A stretch of DNA of 64,000 nt from an uncultured Agathobacter sp. (GCA_934365945.1 CAKRNE010000002.1:1-64000), one strand, 5' to 3'. Positions 1 to 7,140 are shown, counted from the first letter of the stretch. Made by a program: numbers and translations. The notes: generated by a model from the letters alone, not told the origin.

Positions 1-53
1 GAGATTTACGTGAAAAAAGAAAAATGACACAGATGAGGGCAAATTCTAAATAG
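1..53 (+). pseudogene. XRE-type HTH regulator fragment (left copy)
   Basis: The frame from base 3 reads RDLREKRKMTQMRANSK and stops at 51-53. This is the first helix region of an XRE/Cro-type DNA-binding domain, cut off after about 17 residues. The first 40 bases match 8541-8580 with one mismatch, where a second truncated copy lies. The reading frame enters from outside the window, so the true start is not visible. The sequence after base 44 is unrelated to the second copy, which marks a junction. Confidence 0.55.
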
Positions 54-78
54 AAAGCTTGATTTTATAGGCTTTTTA

Positions 79-115
79 GAGACTCATATCATTTTTGATA
101 TGGGTCTCTTTTTTT
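79..115 (+). terminator. Rho-independent terminator
   Basis: A 13-bp stem (79-91 with 96-108, one G-T pair) around a 4-base loop is followed by a run of seven Ts. It would end transcription coming from the truncated HTH gene at the window edge. Confidence 0.8.
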
Positions 116-161
116 AGCTCATTTTCTCGATTTGGTGTAAAAATAGCTGCACGCTGCCCTT

Positions 162-256
162 AAGTCGCCATATTTAATTATTAGCGACGTGGAAAGTGAA
201 ATATTGGCGACTTGGGCGACGCAGGTTGACAAAAATAATTGTTTATGGCGACTTGG
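162..256. repeat. Cluster of short GGCGACTT repeats in a gene-free stretch
   Basis: Bases 116-383 hold no gene I can support. Inside them a GCGAC core recurs: AAGTCGCCA at 162-170 (inverted), AGCGACGTGG at 183-192, TTGGCGACTTGG at 204-215, GGGCGACGC just after it, and TGGCGACTTGG at 246-256. A TTGACA sequence sits at 226-231 without a convincing -10 partner. The spacing is irregular. The cluster could be binding sites for a mobile-element protein, but nothing adjacent identifies the binder. Confidence 0.4.
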
Positions 257-383
257 AATACTAATTCCGGTTATATTTTATGCCTCGCAGGTCATAGCCT
301 TTTGTATTTTTATTTATTAAAATTTCTAATATCTCTTCATACAGGAATGAGACCGGGTGTGGCTGCTTATAAAGCAATGCACT

Positions 384-414
384 AAAAAGGAACCTGCATA
401 AAAACAGATTCCTT
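384..414 (-). terminator. Terminator of the toxin-antitoxin operon
   Basis: On the minus strand a 10-bp stem (405-414 with 387-396, one wobble pair) is followed by TTTTTA. It overlaps the stop codon of the toxin gene, so it closes that operon. Confidence 0.7.
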
Positions 415-745
415 AAATGAGGGAAAAGCCCTGTCGAAGAATGGAAGTCCAGTTACTTTTCTGATAGAGAAATCGGACTATGATTACAGTCTGCTTTTCT
501 TCATCAATCGTATAAAAGGCAAGGTAATTATTGATTATCACAAAATGAATGCCCCAGCTTGCCAGTACCGGATCATCTACCAGGCGGAACTTCTGTGGCA
601 GGTCGGCTAGTGAGCCTATCTGATCAGTCGCAGCATCTAACAGATTATCTGCGGCATCAGGATTTTTGAGGGTAAATTCGATGTAATCCGCAGCACGCAT
701 AATATCGTGTTCTGCGGTGGAAGTGATATGAACCTGATAGCTCAT
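413..745 (-). CDS. RelE/ParE-family toxin
   Basis: This 110-residue protein has the RelE/ParE superfamily layout: an N-terminal strand (YQVHITSTAEHDI), two helices in residues 13-55, and a C-terminal sheet ending in a TVIIVRFLYQ-type strand. Family members act as mRNA interferases or gyrase poisons; the sequence alone does not settle which. Its start overlaps the end of the antitoxin gene by four bases (742-745), so the two are translationally coupled, antitoxin first. The C-terminal strand carries the Arg and Tyr typical of RelE-like nucleases, so a ribosome-dependent RNase is somewhat more likely. It is intact, unlike most neighbours. Confidence 0.85.
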   Translation of the reverse strand: MSYQVHITSTAEHDIMRAADYIEFTLKNPDAADNLLDAATDQIGSLADLPQKFRLVDDPVLASWGIHFVIINNYLAFYTIDEEKQTVIIVRFLYQKSNWTSILRQGFSLI

Positions 746-1005
746 CGACTGCGGCGGCTCCTGATATCAGCCATAGCTTCGGAAAATGGTCTGGTGTTGC
801 CTGTGGCAATATCGTCCATTCCTTCCTTGATCTGGCTGTAAAGTTCAAAGCGGCTGGTCAGTTCTTCGTAGGCTTCAATGCTCATAACAGCAAGGTCGCC
901 TTTTCCATTCTTCGTGATGAAAACTGGTTCGGGATAATTATGACAAAATGTAGAAATTTCATTGTAATTATTCCTTAAATCAGCACTTGATTTGATTGTT
1001 GGCAT
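742..1005 (-). CDS. Phd/YefM-family antitoxin
   Basis: This 87-residue protein matches the Phd/YefM type II antitoxin fold. The N-terminal DNA-binding segment contains the hallmark SADLRNNYNEI, followed by the P.FITKNGKGDLAVMS strands and a polar C-terminal helix expected to wrap the toxin. A GGAGG ribosome site lies just upstream of the ATG. It is the first gene of a two-gene operon with the RelE/ParE toxin. Members of this family bind a palindrome over their own promoter, and exactly such a palindrome is present at 1024-1052. Confidence 0.88.
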   Translation of the reverse strand: MPTIKSSADLRNNYNEISTFCHNYPEPVFITKNGKGDLAVMSIEAYEELTSRFELYSQIKEGMDDIATGNTRPFSEAMADIRSRRSR

Positions 1006-1023
1006 AAAAACACCTCCTATTTA

Positions 1024-1060
1024 ATAACAAAATTATACACAAATTTTGTTATGGAGTCAA
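1024..1060 (-). promoter_or_regulatory. Toxin-antitoxin promoter with overlapping palindromic operator
   Basis: Reading the minus strand, TTGACT (complement of 1055-1060) and TATAAT (complement of 1032-1037) are separated by exactly 17 bases. A perfect 11-bp inverted repeat, ATAACAAAATT (1024-1034) with AATTTTGTTAT (1042-1052), covers the spacer and the -10 box. A protein bound there would block RNA polymerase, as expected for autorepression by an antitoxin-toxin complex. Confidence 0.82.
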
Positions 1061-1180
1061 TGGATATACCATTAGTGTTAGCAGGATAAACACAACTATT
1101 CATATGTATCTGACCGCAAGGTCGGGAACACAGCCCGACTGAAGCATCATGCCACTAAAATTGTTAATAAAATAGGCATA

Positions 1181-1507
1181 TTGCATTGGATGAGTTGCTT
1201 TCAGTTTTTGATAACGATTGGATTCTGGAGATTCAAGGTGAACTCCGAAACCACAAAACATACAACCATTTCTAGTATACCCTTGAATTTAGACGGTATA
1301 AGAAATACTAGGACAGAATGTCCCTATGATGGTTTAATTGAGACTAATTTTGATGGTACAGGTTATCCTACTAACTGGCTGTATCAGTTTGACTCTGTGC
1401 TGCATCTTGTTATGTACAAGGACCCACAGGGGGATTCTTTGTGGCATCCTCTCTGGCCGGGCTCAGAATATGTTGACCATGAGGACAGGCCACCTGATGA
1501 TGCTTAA
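1181..1507 (+). CDS. Uncharacterised protein or gene remnant
   Basis: I do not recognise this 108-residue frame. Its second half looks protein-like (CPYDGLIETNFDGTGYPTN, then a Trp/Pro-rich stretch and an acidic, proline-rich tail), while the first 20 residues are hydrophobic and lack a good ribosome site. The true start may therefore be internal, or the gene may have lost its front. It is one of very few plus-strand frames in a minus-strand island. A hairpin (GTCGGG / CCCGAC) lies upstream near 1122-1139. Confidence 0.3.
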   Translation: MHWMSCFQFLITIGFWRFKVNSETTKHTTISSIPLNLDGIRNTRTECPYDGLIETNFDGTGYPTNWLYQFDSVLHLVMYKDPQGDSLWHPLWPGSEYVDHEDRPPDDA

Positions 1508-1673
1508 AACAAAGAGTCATGCTGACTTTCTGTTGTGATACAATTGAATATTGTTTTTGAGATAGTTTTTCTTTCATGTGGTGTTTCTTTTTCTGCTCGG
1601 AATACACATGTTTGAATTAATGTATCTGTTTGATGTTTGTCGGAATCTTCTGTAAGATTATTAAATCATTATA

Positions 1674-1710
1674 AAAGGGGTATAACCCCATTACGGAATT
1701 ATATCCCTTT
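1674..1710 (-). terminator. Terminator after the ADP-ribosyltransferase-like gene
   Basis: A 12-bp stem (1674-1685 with 1699-1710, one G-T pair) lies nine bases beyond the minus-strand stop codon. On that strand the last stem bases and what follows read CCCCTTTTAT, a short U-rich tail. Confidence 0.7.
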
Positions 1711-1718
1711 CTCTGTTA

Positions 1719-2297
1719 TTATTCAGTTTCAAGAAGTTCGCAGTTGATGTATTCGTCATCCATGCTGATAATTTTAAGTTTTGCTCCACGCATGACGTCT
1801 ACTTCATAGTATTCTGGTTCGTCATTAACGTTTCCCATAAATACACATTTTGTTCCAGCAGGTGTATGTATACGAAGTTTGATATCGTAATTTATCTCCT
1901 GTCCTTTTACAAGGCTGGTTGCCAAAAATCCTTTTTCATAGAAATCACAGCCTTGAATGTTCCGTGCATTTTCTATCATCAAATCATAGACATGCGTGCA
2001 TACACCTCTGTAAAGTACGAGATCCGTATTTGTACTATTTGATGAAACCATTTTTGAAACCTGTAGATCAACATGATCCGGTCGATTCTCGCGGAATCTT
2101 TCATTAATGCTTTCTCCTGAATGTGCAAGGCAGTACTCATAACTAAAATGGTGAGTATCAATATATTTCTTTGGCTCTTCATTTATATGTAGATGAGCAA
2201 AGTTTGTTGCAGCCGATGCAGTAGGAGCAAGTTTATCTAACTTGCTTCCTGTATGTGTAAATTTGTCTTTAATGCGGTATAATAAATTCTTGAACAT
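1719..2297 (-). CDS. ADP-ribosyltransferase-like protein (VIP2/C3-type exoenzyme fold)
   Basis: This 192-residue protein shows the three motifs of R-S-E-class ADP-ribosyltransferases in order: LYRG with Arg97, a strand GFLATSL with Ser128 (ATS where STS is usual), and YYEVDVMRGAKLKI with Glu165, matching the E-V-L-L-x-x-G block around the catalytic Glu. The residue two before Glu165 is Tyr163 rather than Glu or Gln, with Glu162 next to it. The N-terminal helical part (NERFREN...VDLQVSKMV) fits the family. There is no clear signal peptide. Family enzymes transfer ADP-ribose from NAD to protein or nucleotide targets, or hydrolyse NAD. It lies downstream of a broken VirD4 gene in a conjugative remnant, so a mobile-element effector or defence role is possible but unproven. 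Confidence 0.72.
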   Translation of the reverse strand: MFKNLLYRIKDKFTHTGSKLDKLAPTASAATNFAHLHINEEPKKYIDTHHFSYEYCLAHSGESINERFRENRPDHVDLQVSKMVSSNSTNTDLVLYRGVCTHVYDLMIENARNIQGCDFYEKGFLATSLVKGQEINYDIKLRIHTPAGTKCVFMGNVNDEPEYYEVDVMRGAKLKIISMDDEYINCELLETE

Positions 2298-2356
2298 TGT
2301 TTTTATTTCCTTTCGTTATAATGTTTTTTTATTTGCATCTATAGTATTACTATCAT

Positions 2357-3822
2357 CTATTTGAAGTAATACTGTTTTTCAGCGCGAATGTATTTTCCAA
2401 TGGAATAGATAATTAGTTCATCTTTTCCATTTGCAGGGTCGTTGAGAGATCCAAACTCTTCCAGAAAGACGATAGGCTCTCTTGTTTCTGATACTGAGCG
2501 TCCGGAACTTTGAGTTCCGTCCTGAAGATTATTTGATATCTTAAGGACTTTGTGTGTGCCGATGAGATCGGATGCCCACTTTCTTGTTTCAACTTCTTGA
2601 ATACTAAGGAAGCAGAATGTGCTTACACAGTCTATCAATGACTTACAGGCATTTTCTGAGTGAAACATTTCTACTATGGAGCTTCTGCTCTGCAGTGCGC
2701 ACATGCAGCTCAGTGCCCGGCTTCGGCCTGTCATAAAAAATGTTTTTATCATATCATAACTTAGTGTTGTAAGCTGAGCAAATTCGTCAAGAATGTGAAG
2801 GCAAGGTCTGAGTGTTCCATCTGACAAGCGTCCGGCATTGGGATTGTTTTCTCTGTCTAACTGTGCAGATATGAATGTCTGTGTAATCAGGCATAACAGG
2901 CTGCTGTAGTTTGCAAGTTCTACCTGATCAAGTTGTATGTATACATCATATCCATCCTCAAGCATCTGTGGCGAAATATACTCATAATGTGGATCATTGC
3001 TGAGAAGAAAACTTGTTTTATTATTAATAAGTTTCGAAATGGACCGGCAGCAGAGCGAATAACCGCCTGAAAGATTTTTCTCATTTTCGCCATATTTTCG
3101 ATAAAATTACACCGGTCATCAATCGAGAGTTCTTCGATTCCGTTTAATGGATTGAAATGACAACTGTGTTCGGGATCCATAAGGTTAAATCGTTTAATGC
3201 TTCTGTATTTATGGGTTGCCTTCCATATGTCATTTTTTAGATCAATACAAAAGACAGAACCATCAGTATTTTGTGATGCTTCGGATAGTGGAGTACGTGC
3301 ACCCCAGCGCATTGCACTTGTTATAATAGGCCCGGTTGTTTTGCCAACTCCGGGATTGCCAAGACCCCATGTTATTTGACCATCTTTAGATGAATTAATA
3401 TGAATTAAATGTCCGTTTTTTGTTCTTCCTAATATGATGCCCTCAGCATCTTTCCAGCTTGTTTGTGGTAATGTATCAGGATCAATCTGATAAGAATCAG
3501 CATCTTGAAAATAGTCTACCAACTGAGTATATGATCGCTTGTATCTAATGTGATCACTTTCATATTTACGCCCGGTGAGGCGGGTATATCGTTTGCTCCG
3601 TATATTAGAGAAGAATGCATAAATCCATAATGCAGCTATGCCAAGTGGCACAGCATATGCTAGTAATGTGAATATTGGATTTCTATAATCTAAATTATAC
3701 ACATTGCAGACTAATTGAAATATGTATGGCTCTGTAAGTGCCAATATTATACCAAATATAAGATAAGGTATAATTTGATAGTATTTAATTTGCTGCCGAA
3801 TAGTGTATTTTTTTGTTACCAT
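2357..3822 (-). pseudogene. VirD4/TraG-type conjugative coupling ATPase, broken by deletion and frameshift
   Basis: From the ATG at 3822 (GGAGGA upstream) the frame encodes two N-terminal membrane helices, then GNPGVGKTT (Walker A) and VFCIDLKND, ending the first ATPase half at HFNPLNGIEEL. Near 3075-3105 the text jumps to NEKNLSGGYS, which in intact relatives lies well downstream, and the frame shifts by one base within an A-run. The second half (2357-2965) continues in another frame with LHILDEFAQL and a Walker-B-like region to KQYYFK. Both the missing segment and the shift would prevent a working coupling protein. The protein normally feeds DNA to a type IV secretion channel, so this is the clearest sign that the island was once conjugative. 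Confidence 0.85.
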
Positions 3823-3996
3823 AATTTTTCCTCCTGATTGATAGTGGTTGCTGCTTTTATTAAGCTGTTTATGAAGCTGCTTAATATCCTTATTAAATTC
3901 TAATTTGACTGCTTTATCAAAGAGCTTTTCAAGCTCCTTGAGGTGGTTGTTTTCTTTCTGCAAATCGTCGATTTGCTCTGTTATTGTTTTGGCCAT
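3823..3996 (-). CDS. Short coiled-coil reading frame fused in frame to VirD4
   Basis: A strong ribosome site (GGAGGAC) precedes ATG at 3996. The 58 residues that follow are charged and helical with heptad-like spacing (TEQIDDLQKENNHLKELEKL), and no stop codon separates them from the VirD4 start at 3822, which has its own GGAGG. Two adjacent ribosome sites suggest two genes that originally had separate products, the stop between them having been lost, or one protein with an internal start. Small coiled-coil proteins often precede coupling proteins in conjugative modules. I cannot name the family. Confidence 0.45.
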
Positions 3997-4022
3997 TTTA
4001 TGTCCTCCAGTATTTTTAATCT

Positions 4023-4054
4023 GAGGTAAATGATTAATCATTTACCTCGTTAAT
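4023..4054 (-). promoter_or_regulatory. Leader hairpin and WTWAACG motif before the coiled-coil/VirD4 unit
   Basis: Bases 4023-4048 form a perfect 26-bp palindrome, GAGGTAAATGATT and its complement. On the minus strand it is preceded by ATTAACG (4048-4054) and followed by the GGAGG ribosome site. A possible promoter, TTTTTG-N17-TACAAT, lies just upstream and would place the hairpin at or near the 5' end of the mRNA. Confidence 0.5.
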
Positions 4055-4095
4055 TTTTATTGTATTTTTTGACTCAAAATTCAAAAATTTGAATT

Positions 4096-4998
4096 TTAAT
4101 CAATACCCAAAAGTAATTTATTTAATTTAAGCAGCTCTGTATAAGTAAATTCCCAGTTGTCCTTAAGCATGATTAAATCGAAGACAATTTCGTATGTGTA
4201 AATACACTTGTCTATTAATGTCCAGCGACTGAGAAGTGCATCATAGATTGAGATTAAATGACAGTTAACAGGATTAGTCTGCATGCTGGAAACAAAATTG
4301 AAAATAAATTCTGCTTTATCTTCATCTGTTTTTACGATTTCGTTTGCTAATCCATTGAGAGTCGCAATCAGATGATTAAGTACGGGATTCCCCTTCTCAA
4401 GAGGAATATTGTTAGTCTGTTTATGCATCAGAAATGTGATAATATTCGCGTAATAGGTGGATTTATCCGGTTCTAGTCCTGCACTGTAATAAAATGTTTT
4501 CGCAAGTTTATTTTCAAAGTATTTAGCGGTTAAAATGTTATCTTGTCCGAAACTGCCAAAAATAAATTTAAAATACTGAATATAGCTGTCTAAATTTAAT
4601 TTGTAGTAAGCTGCCATAATCTTGCAAAGAGATATAAGTGCATCGTATGTATCCGTTTCAAAAAAAAGAATATTTGACATTTTACGTACAATAAAAACAA
4701 AATTAATGGGCTGAAAAGATTCTGAGTCATTTTCTACATCTGCTGAGATATGACTTGCTTCGCGTATAATTGCGTCTGACTCATCATAGTGTCCATATCG
4801 CGGCTGCGTACAAAAGATAGCTACTGTGTCACAGACATTTTTAATTTTAGCTTTAAAAATTTCCCTTTCTGATTCAGTTGCCTTGACTGTAGGATAAGGC
4901 TTATCCATAAGGTCTGTCTCCAAGTTCTCAAGCTTTGAATCGATTTCTAAAATAATATTATTTGCGAGCGTTCTAGCTGCATGCTTATTGGTATTCAT
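4096..4998 (-). CDS. Uncharacterised 300-residue protein of the mobile island
   Basis: I do not recognise this protein. The ATG at 4998 is chosen because TCCTCC (GGAGGA on the minus strand) lies just upstream; the frame stays open for 17 more codons without a ribosome site. It is soluble-looking and mostly helical, with a central region rich in aromatic residues (NILFFETDTYDALISL, YYKLNLDSYIQYFKF) and a C-terminal helical stretch. No membrane segment, signal peptide or nucleotide-binding motif is visible. It shares the hairpin-leader architecture of its neighbours, which suggests co-regulation with the VirD4 unit and the two paralogues at 5262-5864 and 6169-6726. It is AT-rich. Confidence 0.65.
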   Translation of the reverse strand: MNTNKHAARTLANNIILEIDSKLENLETDLMDKPYPTVKATESEREIFKAKIKNVCDTVAIFCTQPRYGHYDESDAIIREASHISADVENDSESFQPINFVFIVRKMSNILFFETDTYDALISLCKIMAAYYKLNLDSYIQYFKFIFGSFGQDNILTAKYFENKLAKTFYYSAGLEPDKSTYYANIITFLMHKQTNNIPLEKGNPVLNHLIATLNGLANEIVKTDEDKAEFIFNFVSSMQTNPVNCHLISIYDALLSRWTLIDKCIYTYEIVFDLIMLKDNWEFTYTELLKLNKLLLGID

Positions 4999-5022
4999 AT
5001 CGTTTTCCTCCGTTATGAATAT

Positions 5023-5068
5023 CTCTATCTTAGATAGAGGTGCTATCAATCATATGATTGACGTTTAT
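5023..5068 (-). promoter_or_regulatory. Double leader hairpin and WTWAACG motif
   Basis: Two palindromes stand between the upstream region and the ribosome site of the 300-residue protein gene: CTCTATC-TTA-GATAGAG (5023-5039) and TCAATCATATGATTGA (5046-5061). On the minus strand ATAAACG (5062-5068) sits immediately before the outer palindrome, the same arrangement as in the neighbouring leaders. Confidence 0.5.
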
Positions 5069-5215
5069 AAGTTGCTATATATAAGTATCTGAAAGAAAAA
5101 TCATTTTCGGACACTTGTATATTATTTAGTATGAAATTTTTTAAAAATCTCATATAATAAATAGGGGTTTTGCAAAATTCGAGCAATATTATTGCCTGAT
5201 TCTTCTCTTTAGTAT

Positions 5216-5248
5216 GAGAGGCAGTGTTCTATAAGAATCCTGCCTCTC
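5216..5248. other. Intergenic hairpin downstream of the first paralogue
   Basis: GAGAGGCAG (5216-5224) pairs perfectly with CTGCCTCTC (5240-5248). It lies about 14 bases past the minus-strand stop at 5262. There is no clear U-run on that strand, so it may be a weak terminator or a processing or stabilising hairpin. Confidence 0.45.
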
Positions 5249-5261
5249 GCATTAGATGCTG

Positions 5262-5864
5262 TTACTTTTTTGGTGACATGACGATATAGTAAGAATAATA
5301 TTTTTTTGCAAAGTCAAATGCTTTAGCAATAGTATCATTTACCTCTTCATAACAGGTGCAAACATTGTCAAATATGTATCTAAGGCTTGTGACAATATCC
5401 ATGTCGCTAAAAATGAGCTTAAAAAGGGCAAATGCATTACATTCCACTCTGATCCAGTCAGGGTTTCGCCATAATTCTTCCATGAAATATTTTTCGAGAC
5501 TGTTATATCCGTTTGCAATTGCTGTAAGTTCAAGTTTGATTCGCATGATTTCCTTTGAAAGTGCGATTAAAAGATTAATTGATACTTCACGCAAGAGCTT
5601 AAAGAAAAAGCTATCTGTTGCTTTGATTGTTATTGTTAACTCAGATGTCTTGTTGATATTGTGTGAAATATCAAAATCATTACATGAATCATTTGATACT
5701 CTAATAACATTTATCTCAGGCACAGATATTTCGAGTGCCTTACAGTCTGTTGCTATTATTGGTTCTACTTTGTCATGAAGTAAATTTATGCAATTGGCTG
5801 CAGTTATGTCAGTTGCTTTTACTTCTAATTTGCTAGTTGCTGTGCTGCTTGTTTTTGTGTTCAT
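5262..5864 (-). CDS. Uncharacterised protein, member A of a paralogous pair
   Basis: This 200-residue protein has a good ribosome site (AAGGAG) before its ATG. I do not recognise the family. It aligns along most of its length with the 185-residue product of 6169-6726. Shared landmarks are DCK.L then VP.I.VI (near residues 40-55), N.C.DF.IS (59-69), an ELT.xI strand, a helix with K.E..AI..GY.SLE (109-124), VE..AFA.+KL (140-150) and A.DFA++ near the C-terminus. No catalytic motif or membrane helix is obvious. A beta-rich N-terminal part followed by a helical C-terminal part is likely. The pair looks like a diverged duplication specific to this mobile island. Confidence 0.65.
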   Translation of the reverse strand: MNTKTSSTATSKLEVKATDITAANCINLLHDKVEPIIATDCKALEISVPEINVIRVSNDSCNDFDISHNINKTSELTITIKATDSFFFKLLREVSINLLIALSKEIMRIKLELTAIANGYNSLEKYFMEELWRNPDWIRVECNAFALFKLIFSDMDIVTSLRYIFDNVCTCYEEVNDTIAKAFDFAKKYYSYYIVMSPKK

Positions 5865-5893
5865 AATAATTTCTCCTTAACGTTAAATATGCT

Positions 5894-5920
5894 GTCAATT
5901 ATGTTGTAATTGACGTTAAT
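5894..5920 (-). promoter_or_regulatory. Leader hairpin and WTWAACG motif before paralogue A
   Basis: GTCAATTA (5894-5901) and TAATTGAC (5907-5914) form a perfect hairpin. On the minus strand ATTAACG (5914-5920) abuts it on the 5' side, and the ribosome site follows on the 3' side. A second small palindrome, TTAACGTTAA, lies at 5878-5887. Confidence 0.5.
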
Positions 5921-6168
5921 AGTGGTTTTTACACTTTTATAATATTTACAAAATCAATTTTGTCCCTATGAAAACTATAAAATATTTATAAAAAGTCGTG
6001 AATATTTTATAAAAACTATATATAATCTACTAAAAAGATGATATAAAAAAAAATATCACTTAAAAATATGTGCATAAATTTCAAAATAAATATATGGAAA
6101 AAAGTACTAATTAAACCCATTTTTTTCATTGTTTACGGTCCAGGGGATTCCCCCCAGACCCGATGGAA
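5921..6168. other. AT-rich gene-free spacer
   Basis: I see no gene here. The stretch is very AT-rich, with many short A and T runs. Near its right end is the inverted repeat GGGG-ATT-CCCC (6143-6153) in a locally GC-rich patch just beyond the stop codon of paralogue B, which is out of keeping with the surroundings and could be a DNA-processing or termination site. Confidence 0.4.
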
Positions 6169-6726
6169 CTAATTTATTTCAAACGCGATATATTTTGCAG
6201 ATTCCCTTGCAAAATCAAGTGCTCTATTTATCTTGTCTATAGTGATTACGTTTGGAGATGGTTCTCTGCCAATCACGATTTCAACTGCGTTTGCAAGGTC
6301 AGTGTAGCTGATCAGAAGTTTATAAATCGCAAATGCATCTCCTTCAACTTCAAGGTCATAATAAAGAACAGGTTCTTTTTCTAGGGCTTCTTCAAGACTG
6401 CTATATCCGTCTTCAATGGCTTTAGCTTCATACTTCATATTGATGATTGACTGGGCCAGTGCTACTGCAAGCTTATACGGAAAAAGCGTCTGCATGTTGT
6501 TTAAGTATCTTTCTGTAATGAAGAAAGTTAATTCGGTCTCTTCTTTTTCATCATTAAATTCTTTACTGATATGAAAATCCCTGCAGGTATTCTTTGTTTT
6601 GATGACTTTAATTGTAGGGACAGGCGAGTTAAGCCTCTTGCAATCTCTGTCAGCAGATGCCTGCAGCTGTTCCTGCAGGATATCCTTGCTTATGTTGTAA
6701 GGAATTTTGTTTTTTGTGAATTTCAT
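6169..6726 (-). CDS. Uncharacterised protein, member B of a paralogous pair
   Basis: This 185-residue protein is related to the product of 5262-5864. Both carry a DCKRL/DCKAL start block, VP.I.VI, N.CRDF.IS or N.CNDF.IS, a GYSSLE/GYNSLE turn and a VEGDAFAIYKL/VECNAFALFKL helix. Charge is more acidic here (KEFNDEKEETEL). No signal peptide, membrane helix or known catalytic motif can be seen. An AAAGGA-type ribosome site precedes the ATG. It probably shares the function and regulation of member A; loss or gain of one copy in related islands would show whether the two form a complex. Confidence 0.65.
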   Translation of the reverse strand: MKFTKNKIPYNISKDILQEQLQASADRDCKRLNSPVPTIKVIKTKNTCRDFHISKEFNDEKEETELTFFITERYLNNMQTLFPYKLAVALAQSIINMKYEAKAIEDGYSSLEEALEKEPVLYYDLEVEGDAFAIYKLLISYTDLANAVEIVIGREPSPNVITIDKINRALDFARESAKYIAFEIN

Positions 6727-6740
6727 AATTTGTCCTTTCT

Positions 6741-6761
6741 GAGACTCATGGTCTCGTTAAA
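6741..6761 (-). promoter_or_regulatory. Leader hairpin and WTWAACG motif before paralogue B
   Basis: GAGAC-TCATG-GTCTC (6741-6755) forms a short perfect hairpin immediately 5' of the ribosome site. On the minus strand it is preceded by TTTAACG (6755-6761), as in the three neighbouring leaders. Confidence 0.5.
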
Positions 6762-6949
6762 ATGGTTGTAATAAGGTTTTCCCTTCGATATAAGTATGAT
6801 AGAAGATATCTGTTATCTGCCCTTTCCATATAAGTTTTTACAGATTATTTGACGAGAATTTTTATGGCAGTACAAAATCTATAAATTCATTTATATATAT
6901 AATTGTGTCAGAAGCCGGAAGGAAAAAAAGCTTTCTATATAATAAGAGC

Positions 6950-7111
6950 TTAAAAATTAATTCTTAAATCTTTGGGAAACATTGATTTTTCATTGTCAGA
7001 TGCAGAATTTCTTCTATAATATGACCATTCATGGCAGCTTTGCAGGTCGGCCCAAGTTTCGTAAATCAATCCGTCTGTGAAATTCTCGGAGGATGGCTTG
7101 AAATTTTCCAT
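6950..7111 (-). pseudogene. Gene-tail remnant (copy 1 of a repeated segment)
   Basis: The frame reads MENFKPSSENFTDGLIYETW, then ADLQSCHEW and a poorly conserved tail, 53 residues in all. The block FK.SS...TDGL...T.ADL.SC recurs at 7683-7760, and about 75 bp of DNA (7027-7105 against 7681-7757) are clearly related. The ATG directly abuts the terminator at 7115-7140 and has no ribosome site, so this is probably the tail of a larger, lost gene rather than a working gene. Confidence 0.45.
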
Positions 7112-7114
7112 ACT

Positions 7115-7140
7115 AAAAAAGAGGCTAAAAAAGCCTCTTT
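7115..7140 (-). terminator. Terminator of the 79-residue protein gene
   Basis: AAAGAGGC (7118-7125) pairs with GCCTCTTT (7133-7140) and the minus strand continues into Ts. It lies ten bases past the stop codon at 7150. Confidence 0.8.

Noticed and set aside
1338..1538. Second short frame overlapping the 108-residue unknown
   Set aside because: It is the shifted frame of 1181-1507 and looks less protein-like.
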